Positions 1-6,573 of a stretch of 9,196 nucleotides of DNA are shown in pieces. Source of the DNA: Actinomycetes bacterium. GTDB lineage: Bacteria > Actinomycetota > Acidimicrobiia > Acidimicrobiales > Acidimicrobiaceae. Below the pieces are notes generated by a model. The model ran no database searches. It saw only the letters and a list, made by a program, of their open reading frames with translations, and was not told the DNA's origin. The translations under genes and the position numbers were made by a program. The stretch spans positions 1 to 9,196 of the forward strand of contig JAJYGZ010000048.1 in NCBI GenBank assembly GCA_021790495.1, read 5' to 3'. Position 1 is the first letter of the stretch, and every line of letters begins with the position of its first letter.

Positions 1-2
1 AC

Positions 3-1229
3 GTACTGCTGCCCCTCCATTCGAGTCCGCCGTTAATTTGGCAAGATTCCATTGCCTATAAGACGTTATCTCAAGTCCGACTTTCGACTATATTTTCACA
101 ATCTCGCCCTCCCGTCTATCCACTTCTCCTTCGTTGGGTAAGCAACGATCGAACTTTGGTCGTACTTCAGGGCGGATTTTCGATTCTAGGTTTTGACGTC
201 TTGGCGGCGGTGGTCGCTCGCCGGGTGAGAGGTGGCGCCCTGCGGTACCTGATCGGAGCCGCCATTGCGCTAATGGCCGTGGTGCAGCCGGTATCGCTTT
301 GGAACTACTCGATCCTTACCGAGAGTTTCACGATTTCAGCTAACGCGTTCGCCTTGGCAGCATGGGTCGCGCTTAAAGATCGCTGGGCAATAGTCCCGGC
401 CCTTGGTCTTGTCTGCGCCTTCGCTGTTTTCCTTAGAGATGCCGAGATCCTGGTTTTTGGTTTGCTGGCCGGCGCTGTTGTTGTGGTCGCGGTGATTGGG
501 AGATCGCGACAATGGCCGCAATATGTGGCTGCGGCGCTTGTGCTCGCGCTGTCTATCGGAGCGTTCGCCTTGGAGAGCCAAACGAAACGGGGTGCCGTTT
601 ACCTTAGGGATGTCTTTGCGGTGCGGATCTTCCCGTTTCCAGATCGAGTCGCGTTCTTTAGCGCGCATGGGATGCCCGACGGTACCTTGATCGACGCCCT
701 GGCGGTGGCGACGCCGATAGTTGGAGGCCAGGCGAAAGTGGTTTCCTATGACCGCGGATCCCCCAAGTTCCGTTCCCTGAATCGCTGGTTTTTTGTCTCG
801 GGGACCCGGACTTACGCCGAGTTTCTTTTACTCCACCCGAGCTACCTCATTTTCGAGCCGTTTGCGTCGCCGCCGCAGGTCTTTAATAATGCCAGTGGAA
901 GCGTACGCTTCTATGCGCCGGCGCACCAGCGGGTTTCACGTCTGATCGACGACCTGCTCTTTCCCCGCGGTGTAATACTCGCAATTGCCGCTCTGTGGCT
1001 AGGCGCGGCAATTGCATCTAGAGATAAAACGGACCGCCTGGCATGGTACCGGTCCATGGTGCTGTTGTTGATGTCAGGCATCGTTACCTTGGCGGTGTGG
1101 CACGCCGAAGGCCAGGAAGCCGCCCGCCACACACTTGAATCCAACTTGCTTGGGCGGATCGCGGTTATCATGGCCCTTGCGGCGCTGGCGGGCCCAGCAG
1201 CCGCGCCAGCGGAGGAGCTTGCTACTTGA
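3..1229 (+). CDS. Multi-pass membrane protein, probable GT-C fold glycosyltransferase, 5' partial
   Basis: The frame is open from the first full codon at position 3 to a TGA at 1227-1229, giving 408 visible residues; the start lies left of the window. A TTG at 156 could be read as a start, but the 51 codons before it read as normal protein and carry conserved-looking motifs, so I treat it as internal. The visible part has an Asp-Ser-x-x-Tyr segment (Asp at 45-47), an Arg-Pro-Pro-Val-Tyr-Pro segment (105-122) and Leu-Thr-Glu-Ser (315-326), between and before hydrophobic helices. This order (acidic loop residue, R-x-P-x-Y-P, T-E) is what I know from polyisoprenyl-phosphate-dependent GT-C glycosyltransferases. 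About eight further hydrophobic segments follow, and the C-terminus is Ala-rich. The family call is inference; another polytopic protein is possible. It lies 52 bp upstream of ilvD with no visible functional link. Confidence 0.72.
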   Translation, partial: VLLPLHSSPPLIWQDSIAYKTLSQVRLSTIFSQSRPPVYPLLLRWVSNDRTLVVLQGGFSILGFDVLAAVVARRVRGGALRYLIGAAIALMAVVQPVSLWNYSILTESFTISANAFALAAWVALKDRWAIVPALGLVCAFAVFLRDAEILVFGLLAGAVVVVAVIGRSRQWPQYVAAALVLALSIGAFALESQTKRGAVYLRDVFAVRIFPFPDRVAFFSAHGMPDGTLIDALAVATPIVGGQAKVVSYDRGSPKFRSLNRWFFVSGTRTYAEFLLLHPSYLIFEPFASPPQVFNNASGSVRFYAPAHQRVSRLIDDLLFPRGVILAIAALWLGAAIASRDKTDRLAWYRSMVLLLMSGIVTLAVWHAEGQEAARHTLESNLLGRIAVIMALAALAGPAAAPAEELAT

Positions 1230-1268
1230 AACCCACCATCGGGTGTCCGCCGGTTCGGCACGAGGCCA

Positions 1269-1281
1269 TATTGTTAACAGC
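1269..1281 (+). promoter_or_regulatory. Possible -10 element placing a leaderless start on ilvD
   Basis: TATTGT at 1269-1274 fits the TAnnnT form of an actinobacterial -10 box and ends seven bases before the ATG at 1282, so transcription could begin at the A of the start codon. No convincing -35 box is seen 16-18 bases further up. No Shine-Dalgarno sequence sits at a usable distance: a GAGG at 1263-1266 is 15 bases away. The arrangement is suggestive only. Confidence 0.35.
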
Positions 1282-2985
1282 ATGCAGCCAAGTGACGACA
1301 CCACACCTCCCCACAATATGAAGATCCGCTCCGGCGAGGTCACCGAAGGATTTCGCAAAGCGCCCGCCCGCGCGATGCTGCGCGCGGTTGGCATGACGGA
1401 TCAGGATTGGGACAAGCCTCAAGTCGGCGTGGCGTCGTCTTGGAACGAGGTCACTCCGTGCAATATGCCCCTTGATGTGCTTGCCAAGCGCTCGAAAGAA
1501 GGCGTCTTTACCGCGGGCGGGTATCCGCTGGAATTCGTCACCATTGCTGTCTCGGACGGGATCTCGATGGGTCACGAAGGCATGCGCGCGTCGTTGGTCT
1601 CGCGCGAAGTGATCGCGGACTCGGTAGAAGTCGTCATGCACGCCGAGCGTTTCGACGGTCTCGTCGCGTTGGCGGGCTGCGACAAGTCGCTGCCGGGAAT
1701 GTTGATGGCGGCCGCACGTCTGGACCTGCCCACCGTGTTCCTCTACGGGGGATCGATTATGCCTGGAAGCTTGAATGGCAACGCCATCGACCTGGTCTCG
1801 GTGTTCGAAGCGGTGGGGGCTCGGGCGACCGGATCGCTCAGCGATGCAGAGCTGTCCCTTATCGAAAGGGGCGCTTGCCCGACCATTGGATCGTGTGGCG
1901 GCATGTTCACCGCCAACACTATGGCTTCGGCGGCCGAGGCTCTCGGCATGGCGCTGCCCGGCTCCTCTTCGGCCCCGGCGGTAGATTCACGCCGGCTCGA
2001 CTACGCGTTTCGCTCCGGCGAAGCGGTAGTGGAGTTGCTCCGCAAGGGAATACGCCCCCGCCAGATCATGACCAAGGCGGCTTTTGAGAACGCAATTGCT
2101 GTTGTGATGGCTTTGGGCGGTTCGACCAATGCGGTGCTGCACCTCCTCGCCATCGCCAACGAGGCCCATATCGACCTGCAACTCGAAGACTTCAACCGGA
2201 TTGCGGCGCGTACTCCCCATCTGGCTGACACCAAGCCGCATGGCAAGTTCCACATGAGCGATATCGATCGTATCGGCGGCGTGCCGGTCGTGATGCGTCA
2301 CCTTCTTGAAGCGGGACTAATCGATGGCGAGTGCATGACCGTAACCGGGCGAACCGTAGCTGAGAATCTCGCCGAGATCAACCCGCCGGATCCCGACGGC
2401 GTGGTAATTCATCCTCTCTCGAATCCAATTAATGCCATTGGAGGAATTGCGATCTTGAAGGGGTCGCTCGCTCCAGCAGGCTCGGTCGTCAAGGTCGCCG
2501 GTTTAGATCAGTACCATTTTGATGGCGTGGCGAGGGTGTTCGATGGAGAAGAGAAGGCTCTGGACGCGATACTCGCCGGAGAGATCCAGCCCAATACCGT
2601 TCTGGTGATCCGCTATGAAGGGCCAAAGGGCGGTCCGGGAATGCGAGAGATGCTCGCGGTCACCGGAGCGCTCAAAGGTGCCGGGCGGGGAAGCGACTGC
2701 GCACTTATTACCGATGGTCGTTTTAGCGGCGGAACCCATGGCTTTTGCGTAGGTCATGTCGCCCCCGAGGCCGTGGATAACGGCCCGATCGCGTTGGTGG
2801 CCGATGGAGACCGGATCGTTATCGACGTAGATGATAAGTCGATCGACCTGATGGTCGATGACGAGGAATTGGCGTCACGCCTGGGAAATTTGAAGCACCC
2901 GGCTCCGCGCTATACCAGCGGTGTTCTGGCAAAGTACGCCAGGTTGGTTCTCGGTGCGGAGACCGGAGCGATAACGAGCGCCTAG
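1282..2985 (+). CDS. ilvD: Dihydroxy-acid dehydratase
   Basis: This enzyme dehydrates 2,3-dihydroxy-isovalerate and 2,3-dihydroxy-3-methylvalerate to the 2-keto acids of valine and isoleucine, using an Fe-S cluster and Mg2+ in the cytoplasm. The 567-residue protein matches the shorter IlvD form of actinobacteria. Cluster-type cysteines are visible: C60 (TPCN), C133 (GCDKSLPGM) and C205 ([12 protein letters not shown]), with an extra C199. The C-terminal TDGRFSGG segment carries the serine proposed as catalytic base. I chose ATG 1282, giving 12 residues before the second possible start at 1318, because mycobacterial IlvD also has an N-terminal extension and because 1318 follows a C-rich stretch with no ribosome site. 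Extension further upstream to 1135 would overlap the previous gene and is unlikely. The gene stands apart from ilvB by 255 bp and is upstream of the attenuator, so it is not under its control unless read through. Confidence 0.96.
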   Translation: MQPSDDTTPPHNMKIRSGEVTEGFRKAPARAMLRAVGMTDQDWDKPQVGVASSWNEVTPCNMPLDVLAKRSKEGVFTAGGYPLEFVTIAVSDGISMGHEGMRASLVSREVIADSVEVVMHAERFDGLVALAGCDKSLPGMLMAAARLDLPTVFLYGGSIMPGSLNGNAIDLVSVFEAVGARATGSLSDAELSLIERGACPTIGSCGGMFTANTMASAAEALGMALPGSSSAPAVDSRRLDYAFRSGEAVVELLRKGIRPRQIMTKAAFENAIAVVMALGGSTNAVLHLLAIANEAHIDLQLEDFNRIAARTPHLADTKPHGKFHMSDIDRIGGVPVVMRHLLEAGLIDGECMTVTGRTVAENLAEINPPDPDGVVIHPLSNPINAIGGIAILKGSLAPAGSVVKVAGLDQYHFDGVARVFDGEEKALDAILAGEIQPNTVLVIRYEGPKGGPGMREMLAVTGALKGAGRGSDCALITDGRFSGGTHGFCVGHVAPEAVDNGPIALVADGDRIVIDVDDKSIDLMVDDEELASRLGNLKHPAPRYTSGVLAKYARLVLGAETGAITSA

Positions 2986-3046
2986 CAATTGGTTTGCCAT
3001 TCGGGCGTGGACTGCGGGGTTGGTCTAGGCGGCGAAATATGGCGTC

Positions 3047-3075
3047 TTGTAACTCGTAGGAAATACTATTAGGAT
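3047..3075 (+). promoter_or_regulatory. Likely promoter of the ilv leader and ilvBNC operon
   Basis: TTGTAA at 3047-3052 and TAGGAT at 3070-3075 are separated by 17 bases, the usual spacing for a housekeeping sigma factor. Transcription would start around 3080-3085, at or within a few bases of the leader-peptide ATG, so the leader could be translated without a 5' UTR. An alternative -10, TACTAT at 3064-3069, has a weaker partner upstream but would leave the AGGATAGG stretch (3071-3078) in the mRNA as a ribosome site. Which one is used cannot be decided from sequence. Confidence 0.5.
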
Positions 3076-3084
3076 AGGTGTTCT

Positions 3085-3123
3085 ATGAAAAGCGAGTTTT
3101 CCATCGTAGTACTAGTTCAGTAG
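3085..3123 (+). CDS. ilvB operon leader peptide (attenuation control peptide)
   Basis: This is a 12-codon reading frame, ATG to TAG, encoding MKSEFSIVVLVQ. Residues 7-11 are Ile-Val-Val-Leu-Val, exactly the three end products of the pathway encoded downstream, written ATC GTA GTA CTA GTT. The GTA and CTA codons look uncommon for a GC-rich genome, which would sharpen sensitivity to charged tRNA. An AGGATAGG stretch at 3071-3078 could serve as a ribosome site six bases from the ATG; alternatively the mRNA begins at the ATG itself. A strong hairpin and a terminator follow within 50 bases. Peptides of this kind control ilv and leu operons by ribosome stalling in enterobacteria and in actinobacteria such as Corynebacterium. 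The peptide itself probably has no function after synthesis. Confidence 0.88.
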   Translation: MKSEFSIVVLVQ

Positions 3124-3150
3124 CGCCAGGGCATTGCCCATCGGCGCTGC
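3120..3150 (+). promoter_or_regulatory. Leader RNA hairpin next to the leader stop codon
   Basis: AGCGCC (3122-3127) pairs with GGCGCT (3143-3148), extended outward by a U-G and a G-C pair (3121/3149, 3120/3150). Inside it GGGC (3129-3132) pairs with GCCC (3136-3139) around a three-base loop, leaving a small internal loop. A ribosome held on the Ile/Val/Leu codons (3103-3117) would cover or press against the 5' arm. It is the natural candidate for the pause or protector hairpin of an attenuator. It does not overlap the terminator stem, so its exact role is inferred. Confidence 0.65.
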
Positions 3151-3153
3151 TTG

Positions 3154-3177
3154 ACCTCCCGACCGGGAGGTTTTTTT
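3154..3177 (+). terminator. Intrinsic terminator (attenuator) upstream of ilvB
   Basis: CCTCCC (3155-3160) and GGGAGG (3165-3170) form a six-base G/C-rich stem around the loop GACC, closed by one more A-U pair (3154/3171), and run straight into seven T residues (3171-3177). This is a textbook factor-independent terminator. It lies 30 bases after the leader-peptide stop and 63 bases before the ilvB start, with no gene end nearby that it would otherwise serve, so it should stop transcription early when branched-chain amino acids are plentiful. A competing pairing of CCC and TCGG (3137-3139, 3141-3144) with CCGA and GGG (3159-3162, 3165-3167) could act as antiterminator. Confidence 0.9.
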
Positions 3178-3240
3178 ATACCCAAAACCGACCCGGATAC
3201 GATTACGTCAAGAGACCGAAATTGCAAAGGAAGCAAGGAT

Positions 3241-4965
3241 ATGAAGCTGACCGGAGCCCAAGCGCTCATTAAGAGCCTTGAGATGCAGGGCGTCGAGGTG
3301 ATGTTCGGACTGCCCGGAGGAGCGATACTTCCGGTGTACGACCCGATTATAGACTCGCCGATCCGCCATATCCTGGTGCGCCACGAGCAGGGCGCGGGCC
3401 ATATGGCCGAAGGGTATGCGCAGGCAACCAACAAGCCAGGGGTCGCCATGGTCACCTCGGGGCCCGCCGCCACGAACATCGTGACGCCTCTCGCCAATGC
3501 CTACATGGACTCGACCCCGATGGTGGTAATTACCGGCCAGGTAGCGACGTCCTCGATTGGTACCGATGCGTTTCAAGAAGCCGACACCACCGGTATCACC
3601 ATGAGCATTACCAAGCACAATTGGCTCGTGACCGACGCTTCGGAGCTGCCCGAAGTCGTCGCCGAGGCTTTCCACGTCGCCACCACGGGCCGGCCCGGCC
3701 CTGTGCTCATCGACCTTCCCAAGGACGTCAGCAACCAGATGATGGACTGGTATTGGCCCGAAATCGTAGACCTTCCCGGTTACAAGCCCAATACCAAAGG
3801 CCATCCGCGCTCAATAGCGTCAGCCGCCCGGATGATCAAAGAGGCCTCGCGTCCGGTTTTCTACGTCGGGGGCGGAGTCCTCAAGGCGAACGGCTCGGCG
3901 GCGTTGGCCGCGTTGGTTGCTAAAACCGGAATCCCGGTGGTGACTACTTTGATGGCGCGAGGAGCGTTCCCTGACGATCACCCGCTTTGTTTGGCTATGC
4001 CAGGCATGCACGGCAACTATACCGCAGTGACCGCGATGCAGAAGGCCGACCTGCTCATCGCCCTGGGGGCACGCTTTGACGACCGCGTTACCGGAAAGGT
4101 GTCCGGATTCGCCCCGGGAGCCAAGATAATACACGTGGATATCGATCCGGCAGAGCTTGGCAAGGTGCGCAAGCCCGATGTGCCGATTGTCGGAGACGTT
4201 CGCTTGGTCATCGAAGATCTAATCGAAGCGCTTGATAGGGGAGAAGCGGGCGAGATGCCTCAAGCCGACCTGGAAGGGTGGATACGCCAGATCCAGGCGT
4301 GGCAGGAGCTTAATCCGCTAAGTTATGACCGCGATCCATCCGACGGCTCGCTCAAGCCGCAGTACGTGGTGGAGACGCTGTCTTCGCTTACCCCCGACGG
4401 GACGATACTCGCCTCAGGCGTTGGCCAGCACCAGATGTGGGCGTCGCAGTACTGGCGCTTTAATCACCCCAATACCTGGGTGAACTCCGGCGGTCTCGGA
4501 ACCATGGGATATGCGATTCCCGCCGCGATCGGTGCCAAGGTTGGCCGGCCTGACAAGATGGTCTGGGCAGTCGATGGCGACGGATGTTTCCAGATGACGG
4601 CCCAAGAACTAGTTACGGCTTCGGCCGAGCGGATTCCCGTGAAGATCGCCCTTCTCAACAATGCGTACCTTGGCATGGTGCGCCAGTGGCAGGAGATGTT
4701 CTACCAGGAGCGATATTCCGAGGTTTACCTTTCGCCGGACCTCCCGGACTATGTCAAGTGGGCCGAGGCGATGGGTTGCGTCGCATTTCGGGTCGAGTCC
4801 CAAGAGGAGGTAGCTCCGGCGATCGAAAAGGCGAACGAAATTAATGACAAGCCGGTGGTAATCGAGTTTCGCATCGATTCGCGGGAGAAGGTCTTTCCCA
4901 TGGTTCCATCTGGAGCTTCCAATGACGAGATCGTCCTTGGACCCAAATACGGGGGTGCAAGTTGA
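3241..4965 (+). CDS. ilvB: Acetohydroxyacid (acetolactate) synthase, large catalytic subunit
   Basis: The enzyme condenses pyruvate with pyruvate or 2-ketobutyrate, giving acetolactate or acetohydroxybutyrate, the first common step of branched-chain amino acid synthesis. The 574-residue protein has the usual three domains: an N-terminal ThDP-pyrimidine domain with the activating glutamate E49 (in RHEQGAGHMAEGYA), a central FAD-type domain (about 190-350), and a C-terminal ThDP-binding domain with GDG at 446-448 and asparagines N473/N474 for the metal. W483 in VRQWQ is the residue known in this family for herbicide binding. The start at ATG 3241 is supported by AAAGGAAG (3226-3233), seven bases upstream, and by the expected MKLTGAQAL start; a longer in-frame reading would begin inside the terminator. 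The stop codon overlaps the ilvN start, and the gene should be controlled by the leader attenuator. Confidence 0.97.
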   Translation: MKLTGAQALIKSLEMQGVEVMFGLPGGAILPVYDPIIDSPIRHILVRHEQGAGHMAEGYAQATNKPGVAMVTSGPAATNIVTPLANAYMDSTPMVVITGQVATSSIGTDAFQEADTTGITMSITKHNWLVTDASELPEVVAEAFHVATTGRPGPVLIDLPKDVSNQMMDWYWPEIVDLPGYKPNTKGHPRSIASAARMIKEASRPVFYVGGGVLKANGSAALAALVAKTGIPVVTTLMARGAFPDDHPLCLAMPGMHGNYTAVTAMQKADLLIALGARFDDRVTGKVSGFAPGAKIIHVDIDPAELGKVRKPDVPIVGDVRLVIEDLIEALDRGEAGEMPQADLEGWIRQIQAWQELNPLSYDRDPSDGSLKPQYVVETLSSLTPDGTILASGVGQHQMWASQYWRFNHPNTWVNSGGLGTMGYAIPAAIGAKVGRPDKMVWAVDGDGCFQMTAQELVTASAERIPVKIALLNNAYLGMVRQWQEMFYQERYSEVYLSPDLPDYVKWAEAMGCVAFRVESQEEVAPAIEKANEINDKPVVIEFRIDSREKVFPMVPSGASNDEIVLGPKYGGAS

Positions 4966-5546
4966 GCGGTACCGGACCGAATTTCGTGCCGAGAAGCCTT
5001 CCCGGCGGTCGAAGTTCAAGCGATATAAGCCATCACGTACTTTCCGTCTTGGTCGAGAACCGTGCCGGAGTGTTGGCGCGCGTGGCTCAGCTCTTTTCGC
5101 GGCGCGGGTACAACATCTATTCGCTAGCAGTTGCGCCCACCGACGACGAGCGGTTTTCCAGGCTAACGGTGGTGGTTGACCTAGAGTCGGTCACGCTCGA
5201 GCAGATCACCAAGCAACTCCACAAGCTCATCAACGTGATCAAGATTACCGAGATCGATCCTCTCGACGCGGTGGAGCAAGAGCTCCTTCTCGCAGTCGTT
5301 GCGGCGGACGTTCAGACCCGCTCTCAGATCCTTGAGTTGGCGGGCATCTTTGGTGCGAAAGTGTTGGACGTGGGCCTCGAACGCCTTACACTAGCGTTGG
5401 CCGATACACCCGAAAAGTTGGATGACTTTACGGAGCTGATCAAGATTTTCGGGATCGTTGAGGTGCAGCGGACCGGGCGCGTGGCTCTTGCCAAACTCAA
5501 TCGCTCGGGACCGCGTTCAGGAGTTTCAAGAGGAAAGGCTAGCTAG
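4962..5546 (+). CDS. ilvN: Acetohydroxyacid synthase, small regulatory subunit
   Basis: IlvN binds IlvB, raises its activity and normally makes it sensitive to feedback inhibition by valine. The 194-residue protein has an N-terminal ACT domain (about 26-98, beginning [28 protein letters not shown]) and the C-terminal small-subunit domain (about 105-180, [17 protein letters not shown] onward). The TTG start at 4962 overlaps the ilvB stop as TTGA and follows GGGGGTG (4951-4957), a near-consensus ribosome site, so translation is probably coupled to ilvB. This start gives about 25 residues before the ACT domain, longer than the few residues usual in the family; a GTG at 4986 is an alternative but lacks a ribosome site. 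The stop is followed after four bases by ilvC. Family identity is firm; the start is less so. Confidence 0.95.
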   Translation: MSGTGPNFVPRSLPGGRSSSDISHHVLSVLVENRAGVLARVAQLFSRRGYNIYSLAVAPTDDERFSRLTVVVDLESVTLEQITKQLHKLINVIKITEIDPLDAVEQELLLAVVAADVQTRSQILELAGIFGAKVLDVGLERLTLALADTPEKLDDFTELIKIFGIVEVQRTGRVALAKLNRSGPRSGVSRGKAS

Positions 5547-5550
5547 CCAA

Positions 5551-6573
5551 ATGGCTGAAATGTTCTACGAAGCCGACGCAAATCCTTCATTGCTGCTCGG
5601 CAAGAAGGTCGCGGTTATCGGATACGGGTCACAGGGACACGCGCATGCGCTCAACCTCGCTGATTCTGGAGTGGAAGTTATGGTCGGTCTGCGGCCGGGT
5701 TCGTCGTCGGCCGCAAAAGCCGCCGACGGGGGCCTAAAGACTGCTTCGGTAGCCGAGGCAAGCAAGTGGGCGAATGTAGTCATGATCCTGGCGCCCGACA
5801 CCGCCCAAAAGAAGATCTATGACGATGATATTGCCCCGAATCTCTCAGACGGAGACGCGGTTCTCTTCGCGCACGGCTTCAATATCCGCTATGGCCAGAT
5901 ATCCCCGGCCGCCGGCCTTGACGTGGCAATGGTCGCGCCCAAGGGCCCTGGACACTTGTTGCGCCGAACCTATGCCGAAGGCGGTGGCATTCCATCGCTG
6001 ATTGCGGTGCACCAGGATGCGACGGGCTCGGCTCGCGAGCTCGCGCTTTCCTATGCCCATCACATCGGCTCGACGCGTGCGGGAGTTCTCGAGACCACCT
6101 TTTCCGAGGAGACCGAGACCGATCTCTTTGGTGAGCAGACGGTCCTTTGCGGAGGGCTCTCTTCCCTAGTGCTAGCGGGATTCGAGACTTTGGTTGAAGC
6201 CGGGTACCAGCCGGAGTCGGCTTATTTCGAGTGTCTCCATGAGCTCAAGCTGATCGTTGATCTCCTTTATGAGCATGGACTTTCCGGCATGTGGTTCTCG
6301 GTTTCCGAGACTGCGGAGTACGGAGGCCTCACCCGCGGTCCGCGCGTGATCGGATCAGGCGTGAAGGACGAGATGAAGAAGGTTCTGAACGAGATTCGCT
6401 CCGGTGAATTCGCCCGCGAGTGGGTGGATGAGAACGAGGCTGGACAGCCCAACTTTGCCAAGCTGCGCAAACAGGCCGAGGAGCATCCTATCGAGGCCGT
6501 CGGTCGCGAGCTTCGCGCAATGATGCCGTTCTTGGCTTCGTCCAAGAATATTCGCGAGGTATCCGGGGGATAG
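5551..6573 (+). CDS. ilvC: Ketol-acid reductoisomerase, class I, NADP-dependent
   Basis: IlvC converts acetolactate and acetohydroxybutyrate to the dihydroxy acids used by IlvD, through an Mg2+-dependent alkyl shift and NADPH reduction. At 340 residues it is the short class I form. The Rossmann motif GYGSQG is at 24-29, and R48 with S51-S53 in GLRPGSSS form the phosphate-binding loop that favours NADPH. Catalytic residues of the family are present: H108 (HGFNIRY), K131 (PKGPGH), D191 and E195 (ETDLFGEQ), plus the CLHELK and SVSETAEYG segments in the C-terminal knotted domain. ATG 5551 matches the conserved MAEMFY start; an AAGAGGAAAGG stretch at 5529-5538 is a slightly distant ribosome site. 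It starts four bases after ilvN and its TAG shares one base with the next gene's GTG. Confidence 0.97.
   Translation: MAEMFYEADANPSLLLGKKVAVIGYGSQGHAHALNLADSGVEVMVGLRPGSSSAAKAADGGLKTASVAEASKWANVVMILAPDTAQKKIYDDDIAPNLSDGDAVLFAHGFNIRYGQISPAAGLDVAMVAPKGPGHLLRRTYAEGGGIPSLIAVHQDATGSARELALSYAHHIGSTRAGVLETTFSEETETDLFGEQTVLCGGLSSLVLAGFETLVEAGYQPESAYFECLHELKLIVDLLYEHGLSGMWFSVSETAEYGGLTRGPRVIGSGVKDEMKKVLNEIRSGEFAREWVDENEAGQPNFAKLRKQAEEHPIEAVGRELRAMMPFLASSKNIREVSGG

Noticed and set aside
1135..1281. Extension of ilvD upstream into the preceding gene
   Set aside because: It would overlap the membrane protein gene by 95 bases, and the added residues do not resemble IlvD; it is just an open frame.
2986..3046. 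A terminator after ilvD
   Set aside because: Small complementary stretches (AATTGG with CCATT) exist, but there is no stable stem followed by a T-run, so read-through into the leader cannot be excluded.
3087..3101. Small hairpin GAAAA/TTTTC at the start of the leader peptide frame
   Set aside because: Five A/T-rich pairs would be weak and would be unwound by the translating ribosome; probably chance.
3151..3240. N-terminal extension of ilvB to a TTG at 3151
   Set aside because: That start lies at the edge of the terminator stem, the extra residues are encoded by the stem and T-run, and a good ribosome site precedes ATG 3241, where IlvB proteins normally begin.
2986..3240. T-box riboswitch or other metabolite riboswitch upstream of ilvB
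   Set aside because: No T-box-like conserved bulge sequence or large aptamer is seen; the leader is only about 95 bases and is explained by a peptide and terminator.
3078..3272. A 64-codon GTG-initiated frame overlapping the leader peptide in another frame
   Set aside because: It runs through the hairpin and the terminator, has no recognisable protein features, and conflicts with the leader peptide, which explains the region better.
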